Shown: positions 39,176-47,961 of the stretch, piece after piece
How the letters are laid out: every line of letters begins with the position of its first letter
Position numbering within the stretch: the stretch's first letter is position 1
Source: Betaproteobacteria bacterium
GTDB lineage: Bacteria; Pseudomonadota; Gammaproteobacteria; Burkholderiales; CAIKXV01
NCBI GenBank assembly: GCA_947458265.1
Contig: CANGYF010000004.1
Location: 1 to 64,000, forward strand
Length of the DNA: 64,000 bases
Direction of reading: 5' to 3'
Notes under the pieces: model-generated
Databases searched by the model: none
Told to the model about the DNA's origin: nothing
Seen by the model: the letters and a program-made list of their open reading frames with translations, nothing else
Program-made: the position numbers and the translations under genes

Positions 39176-40138
39176 TCACTCCGGCGTGATGCCCGCGGCC
39201 TTGACTACCCGCGCCCATTTGGCGATCTCGGCGGCCACGAAGGCTGCCAGTTCGGCTGGCGTGCCCGGTACCGGTTCCGCGCCCTGCGCATTGAGCCAGC
39301 TGGCCATCGCCGGCGAGGCGATGATGTCGACCATGTCGCGGTTCAGGCGGGTGATGGTCGGCGCGGGCGTCCGCGCCGGCGCGAACATCGCGAACCAGGT
39401 CGTCGACTCGAAGGCCGGCAGGCCCGCCTGGGCCGCGGTGGGAATCTCCGGTGCCGATGCGGACCTGCGGTCCGAGGTGATTGCATACGCGCGCACCTTG
39501 CCTGCCCGGACTTGCGGCAGCGCGACGGGCATGGGAAGCATGGCGAGCTGCACCTCGCCGCTGATCACCGCGGTGAGGGCTGCGCCGACGCCCCGGAAGG
39601 GCACGTGCAGGATGTCGACGCCGGTAGCGCTCTTGAACATTTCCAGCGTCAGGTGACCGGACGTGCCCACGCCGCCAGACCCATAGTTCATGCGGCTCGC
39701 CGGGTTCTTCGCATGGGCGATCAGTTCCTTCAGCGTCGTGGCTGGCACCGACGGGTGGGAGATGACCAGTTGCGAGACCTGGGCGAAGCGGGTGATCGGC
39801 GCGAAGCTCTTGATCGGGTCGTAGGACAGGCTCTTGAGCAGGCTCGGGGCCGCGCCGAACGAGCCCAGTTGTCCGAGATGGACCGTGTATCCGTCGGGGG
39901 ATGCGCGCGCCGCGATCTCCGCTGCCAGCACGCCCGCGCCGCCGGCACGGTTCTCGACGATCACCGGCTGCCCCCAGCGTTCAGCGAGTTGCTGGGCGAG
40001 CTGCCGGGCGAGCAGGTCGCCGGTGGTCGATGGCGAGGCGGTGATGATCCGCACCGGTTTCGCCGGAAAGGTGTCGGCAGCCTGCGCTGCACAGGTGGCG
40101 AGGATGGCAAACAAGGTCGGGAGGATCAGGGATCGCAT
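39176..40138 (-). CDS. Tripartite tricarboxylate transporter substrate-binding protein (Bug family)
   Basis: Periplasmic solute-binding protein of the Bug/TctC family. The 320-residue product has a signal peptide (MRSLILPTLFAILATCAAQA), then FPAKPVRIITASPSTTGD where most relatives have PFxPGGxxD, VENRAGGAGVLAAE, and the family middle MNYGSGGVGTSGHLTLEMF. The changed ligand-loop sequence is unusual. No TctA/TctB membrane genes are adjacent, so it is an orphan; ligand unknown. ATG at 40138 was chosen for the signal peptide; an open frame extends upstream. Divergent from the metallo-hydrolase gene. Confidence 0.88.
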   Translation of the reverse strand: MRSLILPTLFAILATCAAQAADTFPAKPVRIITASPSTTGDLLARQLAQQLAERWGQPVIVENRAGGAGVLAAEIAARASPDGYTVHLGQLGSFGAAPSLLKSLSYDPIKSFAPITRFAQVSQLVISHPSVPATTLKELIAHAKNPASRMNYGSGGVGTSGHLTLEMFKSATGVDILHVPFRGVGAALTAVISGEVQLAMLPMPVALPQVRAGKVRAYAITSDRRSASAPEIPTAAQAGLPAFESTTWFAMFAPARTPAPTITRLNRDMVDIIASPAMASWLNAQGAEPVPGTPAELAAFVAAEIAKWARVVKAAGITPE

Positions 40139-40388
40139 TCGAGGTCCGTGTGCGTTGGCCGAAGGGCGGGAAGGACGATACCCGTGTCCGCGAGGGTGGG
40201 GATATGGTGCCATTTCTCCGGCGGTGGCAACAGCCACGGCATCCTTCTGGCCGTCACGTCGGCGCGGGACGATTCATCGAGGATCCCGGACGGCGTCTGG
40301 CGACCCGGCAGGCCGCGCCCGGATCACGGCGTATGATCCTGCGGTTGCATTCCTGCGGGCCGGACCCGCGCACCGAGGAGGCGTACCG

Positions 40389-41462
40389 ATGAAGCGGGTC
40401 ATGATCAGGTTGCTGTTCGTGCTGTCATTCGTGTCGTCATTCGTACCTGGCCTGTCGGCGCTGGCGCAGGCGGCGCCCTGCATGGTGGTCACGCTCACCG
40501 GCACGCAGGGTGGTCCCTCTTCCTTCCGGGGTCTTGCCGGTTCAGGGACGATGGTGCGCTACGGCGACGATTCGAACGACTGTCGCGGCGTGGTCCTGCA
40601 GTTCGACGCGGGCCGGGGAACCTCCATGCGCCTGTCGCAGGTCGGCGTCACGCCCGGGCAGGTCGATGCCGTGTTCATCACCCATGTGCACTCCGACCAC
40701 GTCGACGGGCTGGCCGATCTCCTGCAGCTTCGCTGGATGCAGGAGTACAAGCTGCCGAAGATCGATGTGGTCTGCTCGGCCGATGCTGCCGCCGGCGCCG
40801 GCTTCGTGATGAGTTGCGCAAAGCTTGTCGCGCACACCGCGGATGCCTACATCCAGTCGGGCGAGATCGCCCAGCGCCGTGCCGAGGACAAGGCCCGGCC
40901 GGTGGGCGGCCCGGCCGACCTGGTCAATGTCAGGACCTTCGCGTCGACCGACGCGCCCCAGGTCGTGTGGTCGAGCGGAGATGTACGCGTCACGGCGGTA
41001 CGCTCTGCACACGTGGCGGGACATGCGTCCTATCGGGTCGACACCCCGGTGGGCAGCGTGGTCATCGGTGGAGATGCCGGCAACGACACGCCGGCACCGC
41101 CGCGCGCATCGTCCACTTCCGCGCAGGTCGAGGCGCTGGCGCGCGGCGCCCAGGTCATCGTGCACTCGGCGATCCACCCGGTGATGGGGCCGGACGGTGG
41201 CACCGGCTTTCCCGCGCCGATCTATCACCGCCAGAGCACGGCCACCGACCTGGGCGCGATGGCGCAGCGTTCGGGCGCGCAGCACCTGATGCTCACCCAC
41301 CTGATTCCGCCGCTGGAGGCGGATCGGCAGGGCCCTTACCGGCTGCCGAAGGGCGCGATCACCGCGGCCGACTACGAGACTGCGGTGCGGGCTGGCGGCT
41401 TCGCGGGCGGGCTTACAGTGGGCGGTGACCTGTCGAGCGTTCGACTGCCCGTGCGGCGTTGA
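40389..41462 (+). CDS. Exported MBL-fold metallo-hydrolase (RNase Z/AtsA-like)
   Basis: The 357-residue product has a signal peptide (basic start, hydrophobic about 6-24, Ala-Gln-Ala cleavage near 28) and a metallo-beta-lactamase fold with the zinc motif THVHSDHVDG. Further ligands probably lie in SAHVAGHASY, GGDAGND and TLIPP-adjacent TH (LMLTHLIPP). The nearest family is the RNase Z-type arylsulfatase/AtsA branch, but the periplasmic location and a sequence VVLQFDAGRGTSMRL suggest a small-ester or phosphodiester hydrolase of unknown substrate. A GAGGAGG ribosome site stands seven to eight bases before the ATG. It is divergent from the Bug gene and convergent with the EAL protein gene. Confidence 0.82.
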   Translation: MKRVMIRLLFVLSFVSSFVPGLSALAQAAPCMVVTLTGTQGGPSSFRGLAGSGTMVRYGDDSNDCRGVVLQFDAGRGTSMRLSQVGVTPGQVDAVFITHVHSDHVDGLADLLQLRWMQEYKLPKIDVVCSADAAAGAGFVMSCAKLVAHTADAYIQSGEIAQRRAEDKARPVGGPADLVNVRTFASTDAPQVVWSSGDVRVTAVRSAHVAGHASYRVDTPVGSVVIGGDAGNDTPAPPRASSTSAQVEALARGAQVIVHSAIHPVMGPDGGTGFPAPIYHRQSTATDLGAMAQRSGAQHLMLTHLIPPLEADRQGPYRLPKGAITAADYETAVRAGGFAGGLTVGGDLSSVRLPVRR

Positions 41463-41609
41463 GGCGGCTTGTTGGTGATTGTCGAAAAGCGCCTCAGGAC
41501 GCGGGGTACTCCAGCAGTCGGCTAGGGTTCTCGCCTGAGCAAGGCACCCATCGACGGAGCAATCGCGCAGAGGGTGCACGGCTGCAGCCGTGACCTGCGC
41601 AGTGCACGC

Positions 41610-43436
41610 TCAAGACGCTTCGACTGCCAGTCCGCAGCTCGAGGCTTTTGCGTTGTGCTTGGCTGCCGCGGCTGCCGAGGCCACCTGCTCGGGGCGGTCG
41701 AACCGACCCTGCCGCACCGGCACTGCGCCGATCGAGAGCGTGGTGAATCCGAAGAACCGTTTGATGCCGTGCCGATCCTCGGCCTCGATCCCGCCGCGCT
41801 CGCGCGCATCCGGGTCGAACAGCTCCACTGCCAGCGCGTTGAAGGTCTCCACCACACGTTCGCAGCGTGCCAGCCAATCGTCACTCTGGAAGAGCACGAC
41901 GAAGTCGTCACCGCCCACGTGACCGACGAAGTCGCGGCGCGCGTCGCAGTTCGCAATGAGGGTACGCGCCACCAGCCGGATCATTTCGTCGCCACACCAG
42001 TAGCCATAGTGGTCGTTGTAAGGCTTGAAGTCGTTCAGATCGCAGTAGCAGGCGACGAAACTCGCTCCGGCGCCCATGAGGCGTTCGATGTGTTCGGTGA
42101 TGGGGATGTTGCCGGGCAGGAAGGTCAACGGGTTGGCGTGGCGTGCCGCTTCGATGCGTACCTCGGTGACCATGCGCACCAGTTGCTCGCCCGTGCCCAG
42201 CCCCATGTAGCGTCCAGCGTCCGTGAGGATGAAGCCGTCGGTCAGGTAGCGCTGATCCGACGAGGTCAGCACGGCTGTCAGCCCTTCGATGCCCGTATGC
42301 TGGTCGAGCAACAGCGGCGTGCAGTTGGCAAAGGCCATTGCGGGCTTGCGCGCATACAACTCCCTGTGGAAAGGCTTTGCATAGCGGTCGACGAAGGCCT
42401 GGCGACTGATCAACCCGACCGGGCGCGTTCCGTCGACCAGCGCGACTGCCCTGCGGGCTGGGTCTTCGGCGAACGCGTTGGCTACATCCTCGTTGGTCGC
42501 CTGCATGGGCAGGGGCGGCACATGCAGTGCAATCCGACGGACCGTCAACTCCGCTCCTGCGGTGCGCGTGATCTCGGGCAGCACGGCGATCACTGCGCTG
42601 GACAGCACGGAAGCAGCCTCTGGCAGCATCTCCGCGGCGGGCTGAGGTTGGGGCCGGCCCAGGAAATAGCCCTGGCCGAGTTCTATACCCAGGTCGCGCA
42701 CGATGCGAAGTTCGACGTCGGTCTCGATACCCTCGGCCACCAGCTTGGAGCCGAACACCTCTGCCAGTCGCACCAGGCCCTTGATCGTCTGCACTTTCCT
42801 GGCATGCAGGTCGACCTGGTTCACGAAGTACTTGTCGATCTTCACGAACTCCGGACGCAGCTCCGACCACAGCCGCAGGTTGGAGTGTCCCTCGCCAAAG
42901 TCGTCGAGCGCAAAGCGCAGGCCCAGCGCCCGAAGCTCGTCGGCCACGGCCACCAGCCTGGCCACGTCGGTCACGCGTTCATGTTCGGTGACCTCGATGA
43001 CCAGCGCGGCCGGCGACACCTCGGCCGCCTCCAGCGCCGAGACGATCCCGGACGCGGAATGCATCCCCACGTGGTACAGGATGGCCTGTGCACTGAGGTT
43101 GACGAAGAGTCGCTGGTCGTTCACCGGCGGTGACCAGTACTTCACGACGGTGGCGATGCAGGCTTTTTCGAGCTCGAGCGTGAGTCCTTCGGCGGCTGCA
43201 GCGGCGAACAGCGCATCGGGGTTGACCAGTGCTGTGTCCGTCGGTCCCCGGATCAGGGCCTCATGCGCCACGATGCGACCATTCCCCAGGCTCACGATCG
43301 GCTGGTAGACCGATCGCAACGCCTTCCGTGACAGGATCCTGGCGACCGTCTGCCGGCGCAATGTGTCTGTCAGGCTGAGGTGCATCGCGGCCAGGGCTGG
43401 CCGTTCGGCGGTTACCGTCCAGTCATCATCTGCCAT
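41610..43436 (-). CDS. EAL-CBS-GGDEF domain protein (c-di-GMP turnover)
   Basis: The 608-residue protein joins an EAL phosphodiesterase domain (about 30-270), a CBS pair (about 290-410) and a GGDEF domain (about 425-590), without membrane segments. EAL residues are mostly intact: EAL at 59-61, N113, EVTE (148-151), DD at 178-179, K199, EGIET, QGY; loop 6 reads DDFGEG instead of DDFGTG. The cyclase motif is GGDDF (508-512) rather than GGDEF, so diguanylate cyclase activity is doubtful. ATG at 43436 has a weak AAGAG site; the frame is open to 43535 but that lies upstream of the promoter. A consensus sigma-28 promoter precedes the gene, tying it to motility. Confidence 0.9.
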   Translation of the reverse strand: MADDDWTVTAERPALAAMHLSLTDTLRRQTVARILSRKALRSVYQPIVSLGNGRIVAHEALIRGPTDTALVNPDALFAAAAAEGLTLELEKACIATVVKYWSPPVNDQRLFVNLSAQAILYHVGMHSASGIVSALEAAEVSPAALVIEVTEHERVTDVARLVAVADELRALGLRFALDDFGEGHSNLRLWSELRPEFVKIDKYFVNQVDLHARKVQTIKGLVRLAEVFGSKLVAEGIETDVELRIVRDLGIELGQGYFLGRPQPQPAAEMLPEAASVLSSAVIAVLPEITRTAGAELTVRRIALHVPPLPMQATNEDVANAFAEDPARRAVALVDGTRPVGLISRQAFVDRYAKPFHRELYARKPAMAFANCTPLLLDQHTGIEGLTAVLTSSDQRYLTDGFILTDAGRYMGLGTGEQLVRMVTEVRIEAARHANPLTFLPGNIPITEHIERLMGAGASFVACYCDLNDFKPYNDHYGYWCGDEMIRLVARTLIANCDARRDFVGHVGGDDFVVLFQSDDWLARCERVVETFNALAVELFDPDARERGGIEAEDRHGIKRFFGFTTLSIGAVPVRQGRFDRPEQVASAAAAAKHNAKASSCGLAVEAS

Positions 43437-43491
43437 CGTCGACTCTTGTTCCGTTGTCCTACAACGCCGGAAAACTGGTGCCTGCGCCGCC

Positions 43492-43518
43492 TTATCGGCT
43501 GGGCAGGTCGAAACTTGA
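43492..43518 (-). promoter_or_regulatory. Sigma-28 (FliA) promoter of the EAL-CBS-GGDEF gene
   Basis: On the minus strand TCAAGTTT (43511-43518) then GCCGATAA (43492-43499). FliA consensus is TAAAGTTT-N11-GCCGATAA; only one base differs and the spacing is exact. It lies about 55 bases upstream of the chosen ATG. Confidence 0.85.
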
Positions 43519-43589
43519 GCACGAAATATGGGCAATCACGTGGTGCCCGGCAGAACGTGTTATGAAATCAGTGGGTTAGGGGAAAAATC

Positions 43590-43679
43590 TGGCGGAAGCG
43601 GTGAGATTCGAACTCACGGTGGAGCTTCCCCCACGGCGGTTTTCAAGACCGCTGCCTTAAACCACTCGGCCACGCTTCC
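43590..43679 (-). tRNA. tRNA-Ser (anticodon UGA)
   Basis: A 90-base class II tRNA with acceptor GGAAGCG/CGCTTCC, anticodon loop CTTGAAA (anticodon TGA at 43643-43645), long variable arm, T-loop GTTCGAATC and encoded CCA (43590-43592). Located between the EAL protein gene and the BAX-inhibitor-like gene. Confidence 0.97.
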
Positions 43680-43866
43680 GGACATTCGTACACAGGAAGG
43701 CTACTCAATTCCGCCCACGGGCGCCACTCCGTGGGGCAGCTCCACCTCGACAAGGACGGAGCTTGAGCGGCTACCTGAACCTTTGTCATGATCGTGAACT
43801 TCCGGCATGTTTTCCGGTCATAATCATCGTAGTTTTCCGTTTCTACCTTTCCCCAGGAGGGAACAC

Positions 43867-44556
43867 ATGCAACCAGAACTCCGGATTCCGGCACAGACAG
43901 GCGAACTCTCGGTTTCCCAGAACCGGGTGCTGCGCAACACCTACCTGATGCTCTCGCTGACCATGATCCCGACACTGATCGGCGCCATGATCGGCATGCA
44001 GCTGAACTTCGGCATCATGCGCACCAACCCGATCATGAGCTTCTTGGTGATCATGGCGGTGTTCTACGGCATGGTGTTCGCGATCGAGAAGAACAAGGAC
44101 AGCGGCCTGGGCGTGGCGCTGCTGCTCGGCTTCACGTTCATGATGGGGCTGTTGCTCGCGCCGCTGCTGCAGGTAGCGCTCGGCCTGCGCAACGGCGGCC
44201 AGATCATCGCGATGGCGGCGGCTGGCACCGGTGTGGCCTTCTTCAGCATGGCCGCGATCGCTACCGTGACCAAGCGGGACTTCAGCTCGATGGGCAAGTT
44301 CCTGATGGTCGGCGTGATCGTGGTGATGATCGCGGTCGTGGCGAACGTGTTCCTGCAGATGCCGGTGCTGTCGCTGACCATCTCGGCGGTGGTGGTGCTG
44401 CTGTCGACGATGCTGATCCTCTACACGCTCAGCGGCATCATCCACGGTGGCGAGACGAACTACGTGTCGGCCACGCTGAGCCTGTACATCAGCATCTACA
44501 ACATCTTCTCGAGCCTGGTGCAGCTGCTGATGGCCTTCACTGGCGATCGCGATTGA
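43867..44556 (+). CDS. Bax inhibitor-1/YccA family membrane protein
   Basis: A 229-residue inner-membrane protein with seven hydrophobic helices (about 28-50, 53-70, 78-98, 106-124, 132-150, 158-178, 200-222). It shows the BI-1 family features ALLLGFTFMMGLLLAPLL and a late Asp-poor helix followed by YISIYNIFSSLVQLL. YccA is an FtsH substrate and modulator in E. coli; other members are pH-sensitive calcium leaks. ATG at 43867 follows an AGGAGGG ribosome site seven bases upstream; an earlier in-frame ATG at 43807 lacks one. A clear intrinsic terminator follows. No operon partners. Confidence 0.9.
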   Translation: MQPELRIPAQTGELSVSQNRVLRNTYLMLSLTMIPTLIGAMIGMQLNFGIMRTNPIMSFLVIMAVFYGMVFAIEKNKDSGLGVALLLGFTFMMGLLLAPLLQVALGLRNGGQIIAMAAAGTGVAFFSMAAIATVTKRDFSSMGKFLMVGVIVVMIAVVANVFLQMPVLSLTISAVVVLLSTMLILYTLSGIIHGGETNYVSATLSLYISIYNIFSSLVQLLMAFTGDRD

Positions 44557-44580
44557 AGTCCAGGATTCCTGGTCATGAGC

Positions 44581-44604
44581 GGCCCGCTTCGGCGGGCCGT
44601 TTTC
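44581..44604 (+). terminator. Intrinsic terminator after the YccA-type gene
   Basis: GGCCCGC-TTCG-GCGGGCC hairpin (44581-44598) followed by GTTTTC. It overlaps the last bases of rlmD on the other strand, so it may also stop rlmD transcripts, although in that direction the U-tract is absent. Confidence 0.85.
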
Positions 44605-46075
44605 ATTCTGGCGGCAGCAGTTCGGGCAGGACGGCGGATGGCGCCGCGGTGGGATCGTGCTCGAACCACGCGACCGATTCGACATGGCCGGTATGCGGGA
44701 ACATGTTGACCACCCCGGCTGCGCGTAGCACGTAGCCTTTCGTGTGCACCAGCAGCCCCGCATCGCGCGCCAGCGTGGCCGGGTTGCACGACACATAGAC
44801 GATGCGCGCGGGCGGCGGCACGACCTCGCCAGACGCGGTCGGCTCGCCGATCGCCTTGATCAGGGCGAGCGCGCCATCGCGTGGCGGATCGACCAGCCAC
44901 TTGTCGAACCGCCCGAGGCGGGCCAGTGTATCGGCGTCGGCCTTGAACAGGTCTCCGGCCTCGAAGCGTGTGCGCGATGACAGGCCGTTGCGCTCGGCAT
45001 TGGACGCGGCGCGTGCGACCAGCGACTTCGCGCCTTCGACACCGACCACGTCCGCGCCCTGGCTGGCGATCGGCAGCGAGAAATTGCCCAACCCGCAGAA
45101 GAAATCGGCGATGCGCTCACCTGGACGCGGGTCGAGCAGGCCGATCGCCCGGCGCACCAGCACCTCGTTGATCGCATGGTTGACCTGGGTGAACTCGGTC
45201 GGCGAGAACTGCAGGCCGACGCCGAACTCCGGCAACCGGTATTCGAGCAGCGCGGGCTCGGCCGGATGCAGCGGGAAGGCGGTCTCCGGTCCCTTCGGCT
45301 GCAGGAACACCTGCACCCGGTGGGTGTCGGCGAACGCGCGCATCAGCGCTTCGTCCTCGACGGTCAGCGGCGCGAGGTTGCGGAAAACCAGCGCGCAATG
45401 CGGCAGGGGTGCGGCACCCACCGCACGCGATCGTGGGTCGGTCACTGCCACCTCGATCTGCGGCATCCGGTCGGCGATCGACAGCGCTTCGACCAGTGCG
45501 CGCAGCGGTACCAGCAGGTCGGCGACCACCGGCGCCAGCACATGGCATTCGCGCATGTCGGCAATGAAGCTGCTGCGCTTCTCGTGGAAGCCGACCAGCA
45601 CGCCGCCCTTCTTTACCACCAGGCGCACCGACAGCCGCGCGCGGTAGCGGTAATGCCAGGTCGGCCCGTGGATCGGCGACAGCATCATCCCGGCGCGCAG
45701 CTTCGCGATGTGCATCAGGTTGTCTTCCAGCACCCGCTGCTTGGCGGCGACCTGCGCGCGCGGCTGTACATGCTGCATGGCGCAGCCGCCGCAGACGCCG
45801 AAATGCGCGCAGCGCGGCTCGATCCGCTCGGGCGACGTGCGCTCGATGGCTACCGCCTCGGCGAACTCGTAGGTCGGCTTGCGCATGTACGAAGCGATGC
45901 GCACCCGTTCGCCGGGCAGTGCGCCGTCGACGAACAGCGTCTTGCCGTCGATTCTGGCGATCCCGCGGCCGTCCTGGTCGAGCGACTCGATTTCCACCAG
46001 CGGCAGCGTCGACGGGTCGACCGGTGCACCCGAGGGCGCCGGGCCTCGTCGTCCGAACGTGCGCGGCGTGCTCAT
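44603..46075 (-). CDS. rlmD: 23S rRNA (uracil(1939)-C5)-methyltransferase RlmD
   Basis: SAM-dependent Fe-S methyltransferase of 23S rRNA (RumA). The 490-residue protein has an N-terminal TRAM domain (about 25-80), the cluster cysteines (CAHFGVCGGCAMQH), a central domain, and the class I methyltransferase region with FFCGLGNFSLP, DPPRDG and the catalytic Cys motif YVSCNPATLARD. A 4Fe-4S site and length agree with RlmD rather than RlmC. ATG at 46075 was chosen since upstream sequence is unrelated. It runs 58 bases downstream of the exonuclease gene on the same strand. Confidence 0.95.
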   Translation of the reverse strand: MSTPRTFGRRGPAPSGAPVDPSTLPLVEIESLDQDGRGIARIDGKTLFVDGALPGERVRIASYMRKPTYEFAEAVAIERTSPERIEPRCAHFGVCGGCAMQHVQPRAQVAAKQRVLEDNLMHIAKLRAGMMLSPIHGPTWHYRYRARLSVRLVVKKGGVLVGFHEKRSSFIADMRECHVLAPVVADLLVPLRALVEALSIADRMPQIEVAVTDPRSRAVGAAPLPHCALVFRNLAPLTVEDEALMRAFADTHRVQVFLQPKGPETAFPLHPAEPALLEYRLPEFGVGLQFSPTEFTQVNHAINEVLVRRAIGLLDPRPGERIADFFCGLGNFSLPIASQGADVVGVEGAKSLVARAASNAERNGLSSRTRFEAGDLFKADADTLARLGRFDKWLVDPPRDGALALIKAIGEPTASGEVVPPPARIVYVSCNPATLARDAGLLVHTKGYVLRAAGVVNMFPHTGHVESVAWFEHDPTAAPSAVLPELLPPE

Positions 46076-46133
46076 CGGACGGAACCGGTCCGCAGCGGCA
46101 TGCCAGACCTCGACCCGCTTCGCGTCGCGCGAT

Positions 46134-46910
46134 TCACGCTGGCCACGCCGCCAGGAACTCCTGCCAGTGGGTGCCCGGCGTGCGGCCGAGGGTGGCGCGA
46201 ACGTGCTCGATCTCCTGATCGTAGAGCGCCGGCACCAGCACGCCACGCAGGCGCTGGAAGCGCAGGAACATCAAGTAGGTGTTGACGGCATCGGTCTCGC
46301 AGTAGGCGCGGATCTCCGGCAGGCGTCCGTCGCGATACGCGCCCCAGACCTGGCTGCCATCCATGCCCAGCTTGCCCGGAAATCCGCACAGCTTCGCCAG
46401 TTCGTCGAGCGGTGCGGCACCGCGCGGCTGGTACATCGCCAGCAGGTCCATCAGGTCGAGGTGCCGCATGTGGTAGCGGCTGATGTAGTTGTTCCACTTG
46501 AATTCGCGGTCGTCGTCGCCCAGTTCCCAGTAGCGCGGGGCGGTGACGCCGTTGACCAGTGCGCGGTAGTGCAGCACCGGCAGGTCGAAGCCGCCGCCGT
46601 TCCATGACACCAGTTGCGGCAGGTACTTCTCGATGCCGTCGAAGAAGCGCTGCACCAGCGTCGCCTCGCTGTCTTCCGGTTGTCCCAGCGTCCACACCTT
46701 GAAGTGGTCGCCCTCGCGCAGCGCGCAGGAGATCGCGACGACCTTCTGCAGGTGCAGGGGCTGGAAGTCGGTCCCATGGCTCTGGCGCCGTTTCTGGTGG
46801 GCCATGTCGACGACATCCTGGTCGGACAGCGCATCCGACAGCCCGTGCAGCACGCGCAGCCCGGCGATGTCGGGGATGGTCTCGATGTCGAAAGCCAGGA
46901 TCGGGGTCAT
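46134..46910 (-). CDS. Predicted 3'-5' exonuclease related to the DNA polymerase B exonuclease domain
   Basis: A 258-residue stand-alone DnaQ-fold exonuclease of the PolB-associated type. Exo I motif FDIET (residues 7-11), Exo II SWNGGGFDLPVLHYRAL around residue 102, and Exo III YCETDAVNTY around residue 202 supply the acidic residues. Its role is unknown; members often sit near rlmD or cysteine/folate genes in betaproteobacteria. It is divergent from accA across 70 bases and precedes rlmD. The start is the first ATG, which begins the Exo I strand directly. Confidence 0.88.
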   Translation of the reverse strand: MTPILAFDIETIPDIAGLRVLHGLSDALSDQDVVDMAHQKRRQSHGTDFQPLHLQKVVAISCALREGDHFKVWTLGQPEDSEATLVQRFFDGIEKYLPQLVSWNGGGFDLPVLHYRALVNGVTAPRYWELGDDDREFKWNNYISRYHMRHLDLMDLLAMYQPRGAAPLDELAKLCGFPGKLGMDGSQVWGAYRDGRLPEIRAYCETDAVNTYLMFLRFQRLRGVLVPALYDQEIEHVRATLGRTPGTHWQEFLAAWPA

Positions 46911-46941
46911 GGACGGCGTACGTGGGGTCGGCCGCGGATTC

Positions 46942-46974
46942 TAGCCGATGGGCGCCGCGTCGATCGGCTATCAT
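46942..46974 (+). promoter_or_regulatory. Inverted repeat and -10-like box at the accA start
   Basis: TAGCCGAT (46942-46949) and ATCGGCTA (46963-46970) form a perfect 8-base inverted repeat. TATCAT (46969-46974) is only six bases before the accA ATG, and no Shine-Dalgarno is visible. This would fit a promoter giving a nearly leaderless accA mRNA, or a hairpin. No -35 is clear. Confidence 0.3.
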
Positions 46975-46980
46975 TTCGCG

Positions 46981-47961
46981 ATGAAACAGACATTCCTCGA
47001 TTTCGAGAAGCCGATCGCCGAGATCGAAGCGCAGATCGAGGCGCTGATGGTCGCGCACGACCTCGCGCCCGACGGCACCGCCGCCGATCCTTCCGAAGAG
47101 ATCGCCGCGCTGCGCAGGCAGAGCGCCGAGGCGACGAAGCAGGTCTACGCGAAGCTGTCTCCATGGCAGATCTCGCAGGTGTCGCGCCATCCTCAGCGGC
47201 CTTATTCGCGCGACTACATCGAGCGGCTGTTCACCGACTTCCAGGAACTGCACGGTGACCGCACCTACGCCGATGATGCGGCGATCATCTGCGGTCTGGC
47301 CCGTTTCGACGACCAGCCGTGCATGGTGATCGGGCACCAGAAGGGGCGCGACACCAAGGAAAAGATCCTGCGCAACTTCGGCATGCCGCGGCCGGAGGGC
47401 TATCGCAAGGCCCTGCGGATGATGCGCCTGGCCGAACGCTTCGGCCTGCCGGTGTTCACGTTCATCGATACCCCGGGTGCCTATCCGGGCGTGGGGGCCG
47501 AGGAGCGTGGCCAGTCCGAGGCGATCGGGCGTAACCTGTTCGAGATGGCGAAGCTGAATGTACCGATCGTCTGCACGGTGATCGGCGAGGGCGGCTCCGG
47601 CGGTGCACTGGCGATCTCGGTCGGCGACGTGCTGCTGATGCTCGAGTACTCCACCTATTCGGTGATCTCGCCCGAAGGCGGTGCGTCGATCCTGTGGAAG
47701 AGCGCAGACAAGGCGCCCGATGCAGCTGCGGTGCTGGGCATAACGGCGGCGCGTCTCAAGTCGCTGGGCCTGGTCGACAAGATCGTATCCGAGCCGCCCG
47801 GTGGCGCGCACCGCGACCCCGACCAGATGATGGTGACGCTCAAGCGTGCGCTCGCCGATGCGATCAAGGGCATCCGCGGCAAACCGGTCGACCAGTTGCT
47901 CGAACGGCGCTTCGACCGGCTGATGGGCTATGGCAAATTCCGCGAGGTCGAGGTCGGCTGA
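46981..47961 (+). CDS. accA: Acetyl-CoA carboxylase carboxyltransferase subunit alpha
   Basis: With AccD it transfers the carboxyl group from biotin to acetyl-CoA, making malonyl-CoA for fatty acid synthesis. The 326-residue product begins [20 protein letters not shown] and has [55 protein letters not shown] and [10 protein letters not shown]. Length is normal. The ATG at 46981 was chosen from family alignment; an in-frame ATG at 46948 would add 11 residues. There is no evident ribosome site before 46981. The 3' end overlaps the tilS open frame by 32 bases. Confidence 0.96.
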   Translation: MKQTFLDFEKPIAEIEAQIEALMVAHDLAPDGTAADPSEEIAALRRQSAEATKQVYAKLSPWQISQVSRHPQRPYSRDYIERLFTDFQELHGDRTYADDAAIICGLARFDDQPCMVIGHQKGRDTKEKILRNFGMPRPEGYRKALRMMRLAERFGLPVFTFIDTPGAYPGVGAEERGQSEAIGRNLFEMAKLNVPIVCTVIGEGGSGGALAISVGDVLLMLEYSTYSVISPEGGASILWKSADKAPDAAAVLGITAARLKSLGLVDKIVSEPPGGAHRDPDQMMVTLKRALADAIKGIRGKPVDQLLERRFDRLMGYGKFREVEVG

